Positions 36,298 to 45,900 of a DNA stretch of 64,000 nucleotides are shown here, piece after piece. The notes under the pieces are model-generated. The model saw nothing but the letters and a program-made list of their open reading frames with translations. It searched no databases and had not been told where the DNA came from. The position numbers and the translations under genes are program-made. Source of the DNA: Gracilaria gracilis. Its lineage: Eukaryota; Rhodophyta; Florideophyceae; Gracilariales; Gracilariaceae. The stretch spans positions 124,001-188,000 of the forward strand of contig JARGSG010000254.1 of the NCBI GenBank assembly GCA_030374805.1, read 5' to 3'. Every line of letters starts with the position of its first letter. Positions within the stretch are counted from its first letter, which is position 1.

Positions 36298-38895
36298 ATG
36301 GCAAAACGTAAGATGAGGGCTGTGAATGCAGAGGAGGTTAGCGGTCACGCGTCAAAGAGCCGAAGATGTGGCGAAATGGTAAGTGGCGAAGGTGGCACCG
36401 CTCGTAGTACGCGTGCGCCTCGGAGTGGTTTACGTGGGAAAGGGGGGAAGGGTGCGTGGACGAGCGACGGTGCGGGGAGGAGCGTCGAGGGCGGAACATC
36501 GGAGCGAACGGAGCGAACGGTAAGTATTGTGGTGACGAAACCTATTGCGAACGCACGAAAAAAAGGAAGTTAGTCCCAAGAACAGCATAGGAGTGAAGCG
36601 AAGTATGCCGAAGAAGGTTCTGCGCGGTGGTCGGGAGAGAGATGGTCGTAGAAGAAGCGCAGAGACTGCGCAAGCTGTGGACGAAAGCGATACCGGGGAT
36701 ATGATAGGGAAGGGTAAAGAGCTTCGTACGGGTGTCGAGGGAAGAACGATAGCAAGGAGTAGTATCGGATTAGGTAGTGGGGGGCTTCGAGGAAGAAAGG
36801 GAACTAACGGTGATAGATTGCCTATGGCTGGGGTACCCGAAGAGGTGGAAGGAGAAAGGGAGAGAGTGAGGGGTGGTCAGCCGGCGAGGACGCGGAAAGT
36901 GAAGAGTTTGGTTGGTGTGACGCCAAATAGAGTGCCAGAGAGGGAAAGCAGTGGTTTCGCCCAACAGGCTGCAAACCGGGAGAAAGAAAGAGTGGGGCGT
37001 GTGCGGCCAGTGGCGGAACATGAAGCAGGGGAGGGTAGTGAGAGAAGAATAGGGAAGGTGGTTGATGGATTGGGGGGTGTTGAAGTTGTGGAGGGGGGAG
37101 ATCAGCGACGAGAACATGCGCACGGGAGAGGGGTACGAAGTAGAAGTGGTGGATCAGCCAACGAAATTGTCGGAGGGACAGCAGCAGTGGTTGAGAGGGA
37201 TTTCGAAGAGGAGGACGACGTACAAACAGAACGGCGTCGGGAATTGAATGTTGTGGAGATGGTGCCACGAACGCCCCAAGGGATGTGTGTAAGGCGTAAC
37301 ACCGTTTTACTACCGAATGATGTGGAAGACGAAAGTGACGGCGGTCTTGGAGAAAGCGGAGGTAGACTTCGAGGAGATGGAAGGGGATCTACATGGGAAC
37401 GAGAAGGCAATGACGAGAACTTAATCGTATTGCTAGGCTCTGCACTCGTTCAAAGGGTGAATTCGCTGAAGGGACAGTTGGGAAATATGAAGGAAGATCA
37501 CTATACATTGATGGTGAGTTTGAAGCTGACTTAAGAAGAGTCGGGACGGTTGAGGGAGGAAAATAAGCGGCAAAATGTGTTGATCGAGAGTCTTCGGGAG
37601 GCAGTGAAGGGAAGGAAGCGAGGTGGTGGAAGAAAGAAGGTGAGGGGGCGCCGAAAGTATGATATTGGAGTGGAAGAATGTTTTTATGGAATCGCAAGGG
37701 CTCTATATGATAGGATTCTTCATCATGCGAAGTTGGAGGCGTCTGAACTTTTTTCGACACGGAAAACGTTGGTAGAAGCTGGAAGAACAGGAGTGAGACG
37801 GTGGGAGAAAGTAGAGAGGGGAGCATGTTTGTAGTTGGGGAGAAGGAGATGGTGCGTAGGTGCCCAATTCAGGTTGCATATGAGATGAGGGCGTACACAC
37901 CATCGACGGAGGGTGGAAGTGATGTGTTGTTGAAGTATGTGGTCGAAACAGAAATAATGGGAGATACGTGGGAGACGATAAGGGAAGCGGGGAGGAAACA
38001 AGAGTGCGTGGAGAATGTAAGCGCGGACAAGTGTCTGAGGCAGCGGATGAAGCAGACGATAAGCGATGTGATTGGGGTGCGAAAGCGGGCTGCTCGAGAC
38101 AGATTATTCTCTTTACTCGGATATGATTTGATTGCGAAGCGGGCGAAGCCTAGCGAGGGGACGGAGCTTGGTGAGGAGTTGAAGAAGCAGATGGAGGAGG
38201 CTCGCGAGAAGCTTATAGGAAGTGAAGAGGATGGGATGAACAAGTTGTGTGCGTGGAGAATGAGCCGTTTCGAACATCTTGCGTACTCTGGGTCAACTGT
38301 GCATGGTCCACCGTGGAGCTGTGATGAAGAAGATAAGTATTTCAAAAATGGAATGGCGGTGGCAGTGTTGGAATAGTACATGGGATACGCAGTGGAGACC
38401 AAATGTAATGGGGAAAATCATTACGTGGATGGGACGGTGATGAACCTCGCCAGACTTGATGCGTGGATTGGTTGTGTGGTGAAAACTATGAACGAGGGTG
38501 TGGGACGTGAATGACAAAGGCAGCTCTTGTTTTCTACATTGTATGGAAGGTATCTGCCAAGGGCGATGGAGGGTATATTGAAGGTAGCATGGGAAGTGGT
38601 GAGGGACGAGCACGGCGAAGAGTTTGAGAACAATGGGTTTCTAGAGGGGGATCCGAGGTGTGTGTCGGGGAATTCGGAGAGAACTGCGACTGTTGGGCTG
38701 TGGATTCCATCGAGGGAGAAGGTATATCTAGCGATGAGGGAGGAATACTTTATGGCGAATTTAACGCGGAGACTTGGAGCGGTTCTTGATTGCTACATAG
38801 CAGCGTGCCGACCGGAGGAGCCCAGTTTCGGTCGTTTGGTTGGGCACCGGGGAGAGGGTAGGGATGGGGCAGAAGGGGGAGAGGGGAGAGGGTAG
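36298..38895 (+). pseudogene. Companion gene of the Plavaka element, function unknown
   Basis: The start is taken at MAKRKMRAVNAEE. The N-terminal half is basic and low in complexity, rich in Arg, Gly, Ser and Glu. A heptad-like helical stretch follows near 37,430-37,650 (LLGSALVQRVNSLKGQLGN, REENKRQNVLIESLREAV), then KGRKRGGGRKKVRGRRK, a probable nuclear or DNA-binding patch. The C-terminal third (ETKCNGENHYVDGTVMNLAR, KVYLAMREEYF, DCYIAACR) is conserved in the fragment at 7,990-8,540. The frame shifts at an A7 run near 36,553 and again near 37,810. In-frame stops lie near 37,532, 38,374 and 38,512. It ends 141 bp from the convergent transposase. Its constant partnership with the transposase suggests a second transposition protein, as TnpD-like partners are in CACTA elements; this is inference. 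Confidence 0.65.
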
Positions 38896-39036
38896 GATGA
38901 TTGAAAGGGGGAGGAGTGGAGATAGCTGTGCGATGATGACGAGGTGATATATCTTCTTCATCTCATAATTATCTCCAATCTTTCCTGTGGAAGAGGGCGG
39001 TAGTGATTGGTTTACGAAAATCCTATGGAATGAATG

Positions 39037-42000
39037 CTATTCGGGGGGTGGGAAGTAGAGCCTGGAGGTGGGGTCCCGGTAGAATCTGTTGAGGTAGAAT
39101 CTGTGGAAACGCCGGTGGAGGCGGGAAGTGAAGGGGGGTGCGGGGTAGTTTTGGCGGAGAACATGAACGGAGCCAAGAATAGAAGAGAAAGAGATGAGTC
39201 CAAACCATGGACAAACGTTGTCGGATGTGGAGTGGGTGGAGATGGGAACTGGATGGGCGGTGTGGTTATGTTCGTCGTCTGCTGCCCATCGGAGGCATAC
39301 GCAGTTGAGGGTGACATCGACTTTGTCGCTTGGTGGGACCAGCTCTATGAACTGTACGAAGGCAAACTCCTTGGAAGATGGAGTGGAAGAAGGAAGGGTG
39401 AAGCGAAGAAGGGAGATGAGTTTGCAGACCCAGACGATAGAGGTGGAGTTGGAGAAGCTGGTGCCTGCGACGAGGACGTGAGAGAACTTTGGGGATTTAG
39501 AAGGACCGAAGGAAGGGGCGGCAAATATTCGTTGGATGAGAGGGACTGGAGGATCGTGGAGCGCGAGCTCGTTCCGCACTTCAATGTAGTGGTCGAGTGA
39601 TGGGACATTAAAGCCGGCGACGTAAGCGGAGTTGACTACGGTGATTCGCGTCCGACGGAGAGTGGGGGAGTTCTCGCAGAGTTCTAGGACTTCGAGAGAA
39701 AGGGTGATGAATGAAGGAAGGGCGTCTTTTCCAATCTGTTGGAGGATGGAGAGAGTGTCAGTGGGGAAGAGGTCTTGGAGAGATTTGGGATTGAAATGAG
39801 GATTAGAGTGAAGGAATTTGTGGGCGGTGATGAGATCAGCGAATGAGATAAGTTTTCCATTACGGACCAAACCGGGTTGGCGGGATTGGATGGGAGAGGA
39901 GAGGGCAGGAGAGGAGGAAGTGATGGAGGGGTTGGTGGAGAGGGGGTTCCAATCTTTGGTGGCGTTGGAGTGATGGATGGCACGAATGGTTTCTTCATGT
40001 GCGGTGGACCTGCGATTTGAGGTTTTGGAGTAGTGTGACTTGAAGAGGGAGTGGGCGTGTTCGAATATGCCGGCATCGTTGAAGTGGAGGCCTCCGAAGC
40101 GGCGAATGTCGTCGACGATGTGGTCGAGGAGATAGAGCTTGAGGGTGCCAAGGCTGGAAGTGTGGTGGGGGCCGAGGACGAGTACGGCTGTGCGCTTGAA
40201 GGAGCGGATTTGGAATTGGAGGTCGGTGAGGCGGGAGTCGGTCCATTCTGCGGAGGTGTTGTATCTCATGGAGAAGAGGAGAAGATCGGAGTACTTGGTG
40301 AAAACGGAAGTGATGGGAGCTGCATCGACTTCGTCACAGCAGCGGTCGAAAAATGCGCCGATGAAGGGGAAGACCATGTCGAGTGAGCGGTAGTCTTTTG
40401 CTTCGAGCATACCACGTAGGCCGTCGGAGGTGAAGATACCGTTAAGGGTCTGACCGTTGTCGGAGGAGGAGAAGTCGATGTGGAGTCCAGTGGCTGGGGA
40501 GTGCTTTTCGATGGCGGCGAGGATGGTGTTCGCGTGTTTGAGGATGGAGGGGCGGACGGAGTTGAAGGAACGACGGGACTTGGAGGAACGGGGAGTAGTG
40601 AAGAGTGACTCTGACTTGCGTCTCTCGATGGCTGCGAGCTTGATGAGCTTGGAGATGCCGAGGTGGAAGTTGTGGAGTGGTTCGAAGGGGAAGATGTTGT
40701 AAGGGGAGAGGAGAGGGTAAGATTCGAAGACGGAGGAGTATTTTGCGAGGGAAAGGGATTGGAGTGCTTCAACGGCCTTTTCCTTGGTGTTTCGGGCGAC
40801 TCTGGGCCTTCTGGCGAGGAGAGCCTTCTCAGCATCTTGGAGGAGTGCAGAGTGTGATTTGCGGGCACCGAGAGTCTGGGACTGGGATCGAAGAGGGTGG
40901 GATGGAATGTGTAGATGGAGGTCGGAGCGTGGGACGGTACATCGGTGGCATGGATGCTGGGAGCGGGTGCCGTGGGAGATGGCGAGAATGTCCTTTGCTT
41001 CTGGGATGTCTGCGCAGTAGCTGGAGATGATTGGGTGACAATGGCGGAGGACGCCATTAGCGTCACGGAAGGGGAAGCCAGTGAGGCCGGAGGAGAGAGG
41101 AGGGTCGAGGAAGTTGGAGATGGCACGCTGCATGAGTTGCATTTTGGTAGAGCGGGAGATGCTGGACGAGGTTTGGGGGATGGTATCGGGGTCTTGAGAA
41201 GGGGTGGCGAGATTGAAAGAGGTTGGAAGGTATCCGAGAAGGGTGAGGTTGTGGGTGATACATTTGCGACGGAACGAATCGGAGAAGTTCAGGAGGGTGA
41301 TGTGAAGGGGGTAGGAGGTGATGGAAGAGGATTTGAGGGAGGTGGAAGATTTGTCGGAGTATACTTGGACGAAGCCGATGAAGGAGTCGATACCGGTGTT
41401 CTCAGGGGTGTGCCAGATGCAGGAGTTATTGGAGGACTGCATGATTGCGTGCTTGGGGGCTGGGAAAGCTTCTTTTCGGAGGGAGGAAGCCATGGGGTGA
41501 GCGAAAGCGGGAGAGCCGGAGGAGGTTGTATGGGGGACGTGGTGGAAGAAGGTGTTGTCGGAGTGTGCGAGTGCGAGTTGTCGTTTAAGGACTTGGATAG
41601 CATCCTTTCGGAAGATGGTGGCTGTGAAGAGGTGCTGTGGGTCGTGGAGGGTGGTGGGGGTGAAACCGATGTTGCTGACTCGGTGTTGGAAGAGGTCTGT
41701 TTGAAGTTTGAGACACTGGGAGACGGAGGAGACGGCGTTGTGGAAGGCTGACTTGGAGAAGGCGGGGTCGTGGAGGAGAGAGATGAGTTCGTCTGCCTTG
41801 CGGTGGCCGAGGGTGGGAGCGATGGAAGAGATGTAGAGAACCATTCGTTCGAGGTGGGGGTTGTTGAGGAGAGGGAAGGAGGGGGGCGGTGGAGAAGGTG
41901 GGGAGGGGGAGAGGGAGCAGACGGGGGTGCCTACGATATGGTAGGCGTCTTGGGTGTGGACGGAGAGGGAGAACTGTTGCTGGTGGTAGGAGTCGTCGTC

Positions 42001-42231
42001 GGCGATGGGGACGTTATCGGAAGAGCGATTGGAGAGAGGAGGTGGGGGTGGTGGGAGTTGGGGGGTGGACTTGTGACCTTTTGTGCGTGGGGGGAAGTGA
42101 GGGACATTGCCGCCGGGGGAGAGGAAACGCTTGTTGGCGGTGAGACGGTTAGGGCATCTCCTTTGGTGCCTCTGGATGGCGGGGATGGTGGAAGCGAAGA
42201 AAAAGCAGCCTTCAAAGCAGCAATTAGGCAT
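39037..42231 (-). CDS. Plavaka-type DDE transposase, intact
   Basis: An unbroken frame of 1,064 residues from MPNCCFEGC. An upstream ATG would add 34 residues, but both other copies in the window start at the zinc finger. A C2HC/C2H2 finger spans residues 4-26 (CCFEGC, then H and C in RHQRRC). Pro/Ser-rich linkers follow. The core shows FVQVYSDKSSTS (first catalytic Asp, about 293), PLHITLLNF, SYCADIPEAKDI (about 408) with a CHRC pair, FEPLHNFHLGISK, and HIVDDIRRFGG...EHAHSLFKSHY near the end. This is the ordered signature of the Plavaka branch of the CMC/CACTA group. The protein binds the terminal repeats and cuts and joins DNA. Being open over 3.2 kb while neighbours are broken, it may still be active or only recently silent. 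Confidence 0.9.
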   Translation of the reverse strand: MPNCCFEGCFFFASTIPAIQRHQRRCPNRLTANKRFLSPGGNVPHFPPRTKGHKSTPQLPPPPPPLSNRSSDNVPIADDDSYHQQQFSLSVHTQDAYHIVGTPVCSLSPSPPSPPPPSFPLLNNPHLERMVLYISSIAPTLGHRKADELISLLHDPAFSKSAFHNAVSSVSQCLKLQTDLFQHRVSNIGFTPTTLHDPQHLFTATIFRKDAIQVLKRQLALAHSDNTFFHHVPHTTSSGSPAFAHPMASSLRKEAFPAPKHAIMQSSNNSCIWHTPENTGIDSFIGFVQVYSDKSSTSLKSSSITSYPLHITLLNFSDSFRRKCITHNLTLLGYLPTSFNLATPSQDPDTIPQTSSSISRSTKMQLMQRAISNFLDPPLSSGLTGFPFRDANGVLRHCHPIISSYCADIPEAKDILAISHGTRSQHPCHRCTVPRSDLHLHIPSHPLRSQSQTLGARKSHSALLQDAEKALLARRPRVARNTKEKAVEALQSLSLAKYSSVFESYPLLSPYNIFPFEPLHNFHLGISKLIKLAAIERRKSESLFTTPRSSKSRRSFNSVRPSILKHANTILAAIEKHSPATGLHIDFSSSDNGQTLNGIFTSDGLRGMLEAKDYRSLDMVFPFIGAFFDRCCDEVDAAPITSVFTKYSDLLLFSMRYNTSAEWTDSRLTDLQFQIRSFKRTAVLVLGPHHTSSLGTLKLYLLDHIVDDIRRFGGLHFNDAGIFEHAHSLFKSHYSKTSNRRSTAHEETIRAIHHSNATKDWNPLSTNPSITSSSPALSSPIQSRQPGLVRNGKLISFADLITAHKFLHSNPHFNPKSLQDLFPTDTLSILQQIGKDALPSFITLSLEVLELCENSPTLRRTRITVVNSAYVAGFNVPSLDHYIEVRNELALHDPPVPLIQRIFAAPSFGPSKSPKFSHVLVAGTSFSNSTSIVWVCKLISLLRFTLPSSTPSSKEFAFVQFIELVPPSDKVDVTLNCVCLRWAADDEHNHTAHPVPISTHSTSDNVCPWFGLISFSSILGSVHVLRQNYPAPPFTSRLHRRFHRFYLNRFYRDPTSRLYFPPPE

Positions 42232-42746
42232 GGCGGGGAGCGGTGTGGGGGTGTTGGGGGAGAGGCGGGGTACGTATCGGGGAGCGTAATATGGCGCACG
42301 GAGGGTGGGACGGAGTGGTGGGGAAGGTCGCACGTGATGCGAAGGCGTTTCAATAGTGAGAGAATAAACGGCCGATATCTGATATGAGAATTGTCGAATA
42401 GATGTGCTGTATCTGTATAGAGAGTTCCTATACGAAGGGTTTGTATTCTTCTAATCGTATTCCATAAGCAGCTATCTATGTATATATATCCCTATTTGAG
42501 GCCCTATATCTCTAAATAAGTTCCACTTACACACTTACATTTTGTTCGGGAACTAGCATGAACGGAAGTAATATGCTAGTTTGTCTTCCATCCAAACTAG
42601 AAATGATGGAAATAAGGGTGAATGATTCTTTCCACACAAACTAGCACAAGTGGAAATGTGGAAATATTTCCGGAAATTAAGCACATCCAAATTTGGATAA
42701 TTTCACCGGGTTTTCGATCATTTTAATTCGGTCATTTTTGACACGA

Positions 42747-42772
42747 AAACTAGCATTCCGATAACACCGACG
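42747..42772 (-). repeat. Right terminal inverted repeat of the 18-kb element
   Basis: It ends in TTCCGATAACACCGACG, which is the inverted match of the left end. Subterminal AACTAGCA or TGCTAGTT copies lie at about 42,551, 42,574, 42,595 (partial) and 42,639, and the motif is also inside the repeat itself at 42,748. The clustering resembles transposase-binding arrays of CACTA-like elements. Confidence 0.92.
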
Positions 42773-43144
42773 GTGAGCCAACAAGAGGAAAACAAATCCT
42801 CTTCCTCATCCGCTCCACTCACCCTTGACCATGCTAAGCGCTTGGTACAGCAAGCTTCACTAGAGACCCAAAAGTGCAGAACCCTGGAAACTGCAGATGC
42901 CGCAGAAATGATCTGATTGGTCATGGAGAGGCCGCAAAGGCGCAAAAGTAAATATAAACTTATGAACTTTGTAGAGAAACCTGGACAGCAAATTGAAAAC
43001 ATGATGGAACGATGCAAAGATTTTATTGGACAAGAACCCCAGTTCCAAAACTGGGTCTTCATCGTGACCGTCACACTTTCTTTACACGTAGTCCAAAACA
43101 CAAAAACTTTAGGAAAAAAATTCTTGCGTATGTATCGTCAATAA
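42773..43144 (+). other. Coding-like stretch directly abutting the right terminus of the 18-kb element
   Basis: The plus frame reads TVSQQEENKSSSSSAPLTL, then an amphipathic stretch (DHAKRLVQQASLETQKC), a TGA near 42,914, and on through MERPQRRKSKYKLMNFVEK to a hydrophobic segment WVFIVTVTLSLHVVQ. There is no ATG at the left edge, so the reading frame may once have come from the other side of the insertion. I do not recognise the protein. The left flank of the element gave no matching N-terminal part. Confidence 0.35.
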
Positions 43145-44763
43145 GAACCAAATATGTTGCAGAACTATACTCTTTGACGTGGACATCTGTATTATATATT
43201 ATTACCAATCTGTTTTTGATTTTAACAAGTGTTGAGACCCATTAAATTGCACGTTCGAGATGATTAGGTTCAACATGCCGGGCAAGCAGGTTCAAAGGGA
43301 TTACACAGCAATCGCATTTCGCTGTCTATATGGTTTCCGACGCATTGAAGTCTTTGAGCCACGTGAAAAGGCATCAGATGATGTATAATTGGTTAGGAGA
43401 TGAGATAAGCACAGGTTACATTCACGCAATCCAAATCAACGCGAAGACCAAAGAAGAAGCTGAAGAAACTCAATAGTGAGAACCTATATATGGACAGTTT
43501 TCAAGTTCGCTAAATCATTTTCTTGCTTTTGGTATACATTCCTGGCTGAAATTGGTTCATGGCCGCGGTTGGAAAAAGCATTGCATTGCAGTAGTAGCTA
43601 ATTGCGTTCTGGAATTTAATCAGCACCGACCAAATCAAAGAGGGAGAGACTTGCTAACAACACATATTTGACTTCAGATTAGTCATTCATAATAATTGTG
43701 AGCATTCCGGCGTATGGCAAGAAAGCGAAGGCTCGACCCGCAATCATGAGACGAGTGAGCCACTTTTGGTATGGTCCGTAATGATCGCGGTCGTCGGGAA
43801 TGTTGTTCTCACCTTTCGAAAGAACATCAATGCTACTATCTTCATTTCCATGAATCTAAAATTATGCGATGTACGAAAGAAATGGGTCTCTCTGGTAGCC
43901 TGTTAACCATAATATCTCCAAATACAAGTCGGTCAGTTTTGTCGTAGCTAGTCAGAAGAGGTAGATCACTGCGATGAACACTGTAATCTATGCTCCTATG
44001 AAAGACTACCACTATAGGACTCTCAGAATTACATACAAGAATGAATTTATTGTACATAGTCAAAGCCGCAGAAAGAAGCATTCCCAAGTTGATCACTTGA
44101 AGTATCATCTGTGGTGCGTTTCGCCCACATTAATGTACATAGTGTCAGAACTCGTTTCAAACAGAAAGGGGCGAACCAAGATCAAGCGAGGGAGAACTAT
44201 TTGCTTACCTGCCGCTTTTTTAAATCCTTGAATATAGATAGAACCTCAATCATTGTGGAAAAGAAAGGCCTTCGGAAGGTTGTCCTTCTCCTGTCCCTTA
44301 GGTAGGTTCAACTAGCACGAAACGGCACTGCACACCTAGAGTTGATCCCACATGTGAAAGACTGTTCGGGATACCTACCTTACTCAAAAGCTGAAACTCG
44401 ACAAGTAAAATGTAGAAGCATCAGAAGAACCCTCCGTGTGATGGTTCCTAATGACTCTTGTTTAGAAAGTCTTTCCCGCGAACTTTCAGATCCGCGTTTA
44501 CGACTTCAATTGTCCACAGCCGCGGTTGATGTAGATACCTGTGAATACTAAATCACAGATCAGGTCTACTTCCTGATTTCATTTGGATTGACTCTACTCG
44601 CAGAATTAATAAATAATTCTGCATAGGGCGCAACGTGTACACAATAACACGTGATCGACTGACTGTTGGCGCAAGGGTGGCTGTGGAGTCCACAGTGTGG
44701 ACTACATGACGTACTGTGCTGTTTTCGGGGTGTGACGACGTAAAGCCTCACGACCACCACGTC
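43145..44763. other. No gene recognised
   Basis: Short frames only. The last 100 bases would hold the promoter and 5' leader of the bL17 gene, but no element stands out. Confidence 0.35.
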
Positions 44764-45221
44764 ATGATACACAGAGTGGCACTGCCAAAACTATCGCGAA
44801 CTAGATCACATCGAAAGGCGTTGTTCCGTAACCAGGTCACTTTGCTCATTGAGCACGAGCGCATAGAAACCACAGTAGCAAAGGCGAAGGAACTGCGTCG
44901 CATTGCAGATTGCACCATCGCGCTAGAAAAGAAAAAAACACTCAACGCCAAACTGGGTGTATTGGTTACGTTCAAACAATTGGAGCCGCGAAAAAGGTGT
45001 TCATGGAGCTGGCTCTACGGTTCACGGACAAAAGTGGTGGCTACACCCGAGTGCTAAAAACGGGGTTTAGAAAGGGCGATTGTGCACCTATGGCTGTGAT
45101 AGAGTGGACGCATACTGAGAAATCTATCCTTACTCCGGAACAGATTATGAGGAAGCAACAGCGGAAGACGCGCTCTTCAATGTCGCCACGCACGGATCTG
45201 GCGGTCAGGTCGATTCGATGA
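44764..45221 (+). CDS. Ribosomal protein bL17, organellar type, with a frame change at an A7 run
   Basis: bL17 is a bacterial-type large-subunit ribosomal protein placed near the exit tunnel; in eukaryotes it serves mitochondria or plastids. From [20 protein letters not shown] the frame follows the family: [30 protein letters not shown]. It then changes frame at about 44,935 inside AAAAAAA and continues with [45 protein letters not shown]. About 35 residues follow beyond the usual end. All conserved blocks are kept on either side, so either one extra A is an assembly error in a homopolymer or the gene is freshly broken. Both readings are open; the first seems slightly likelier because no other damage is seen. 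No N-terminal transit peptide is visible before the first Met. Confidence 0.88.
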
Positions 45222-45246
45222 AGAACGGTGCAGTCTCACGAGTTAC

Positions 45247-45900
45247 ATGAAGGTAAACCTTTGCGAACCGAAGCGATACAGACCACTGGCGGGTACCATT
45301 GATGATGTGTCAGCATCGGGTGTAGAATTACGAGATTGTCCAACTTATTTCCAACGCATGAGATCTGCATTTAGCTGCCTTACATCCCACAATCCTTCCA
45401 GCGCTTTTCTCAAGGCGCCACATCCTGGTCGTTTGGGTGGAACTGCGAGAAGCAAATACAAGTGTTACCAATCGCGGCTTCTGACTGTGAAACAGAATAG
45501 CACTCTTGCAATTTCAGGTGACCCAGTAACCCGGTATGGTTCCCAGTGGACTATTCTGCTCATTAACGATGATGAAATTCACCCAGAAGATGCTCCAATA
45601 CTTCCGCTTGCACAAAACCTCGTTGCGAAAGGCCATAATGTTGTTGTCGTCGCCCCTGGGCAAAACTATTCCGCATGCAGCCAGCGTATCACTCTTGGAG
45701 TGGCACTAAAATTGCCGTGTCACCTTGAATATGAGAAGCGGCACGGAAACGCCGAGATGAATGGTACAGCAAAGGAACTACTTAGGGTCTTTCTTGGTTT
45801 ACAAAGAAGCACCCGCAGACTGTATTATAACTGCAATCGAGCCGCACACCCCCCTACATGCAAAGTTGAGAGTATACTCTTGCCTGATACTTTCCGGTAA
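45247..45900 (+). pseudogene. SurE-like nucleotidase fragment
   Basis: SurE proteins are metal-dependent 5'-nucleotidases with a Rossmann-like N-terminal domain. From about residue 100 the frame reads WTILLINDDEIHPEDAPILP (metal-binding NDD), LAQNLVAKGHNVVVVAPGQN and YSACSQRITLGVAL, all clear SurE blocks. Soon afterwards the similarity leaves this frame; a nearby frame shows APADC, recalling the family's TPADC block. The remaining two thirds of the family length is missing. The first about 100 codons have no known domain. The gene starts 25 bp after the bL17 stop on the same strand, so both lie in one host segment. I judge it a truncated, broken copy. Confidence 0.7.

Larger units (their letters stand above)
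24528..42772. mobile_element. 18.2-kb giant Plavaka-type DNA transposon with chromatin-modifying cargo
   Basis: The element is bounded by a 26-bp terminal inverted repeat with one mismatch (24,528-24,553 and 42,747-42,772). A subterminal AACTAGCA motif lies near both ends. It encodes six genes: coiled-coil protein (minus), Rossmann protein (plus), ParB/2OG-oxygenase gene (minus), DNA methyltransferase/SET gene (plus), companion gene (plus) and Plavaka-type transposase (minus). The transposase family moves DNA by cut-and-paste. The cargo is known from bacterial and eukaryotic DNA and histone modification, but I know of no described element with this combination. No capsid, DNA polymerase B, packaging ATPase or reverse transcriptase was seen, so it is neither a Polinton nor a retroelement. 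A CG at each edge may be a 2-bp target duplication or part of the repeat. The transposase and Rossmann frames are open and the other four genes have stops or frame changes. Confidence 0.88.

Noticed and set aside
24787-38895. Reassigned stop codons that would make the cargo genes intact
   Set aside because: TAA, TAG and TGA all occur in frame, and the transposase, Rossmann gene and host genes end at ordinary stops, so a variant code is unlikely.
40915-42387. Long plus-strand Glu/Gly/Val-rich frames over the transposase
   Set aside because: Antisense shadows of the intact minus-strand transposase, whose motifs are clear.
24528-42772. Polinton/Maverick or giant-virus insertion
   Set aside because: No polymerase B, capsid, protease or packaging ATPase was seen. 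The transposase is of Plavaka type and the termini are short inverted repeats.
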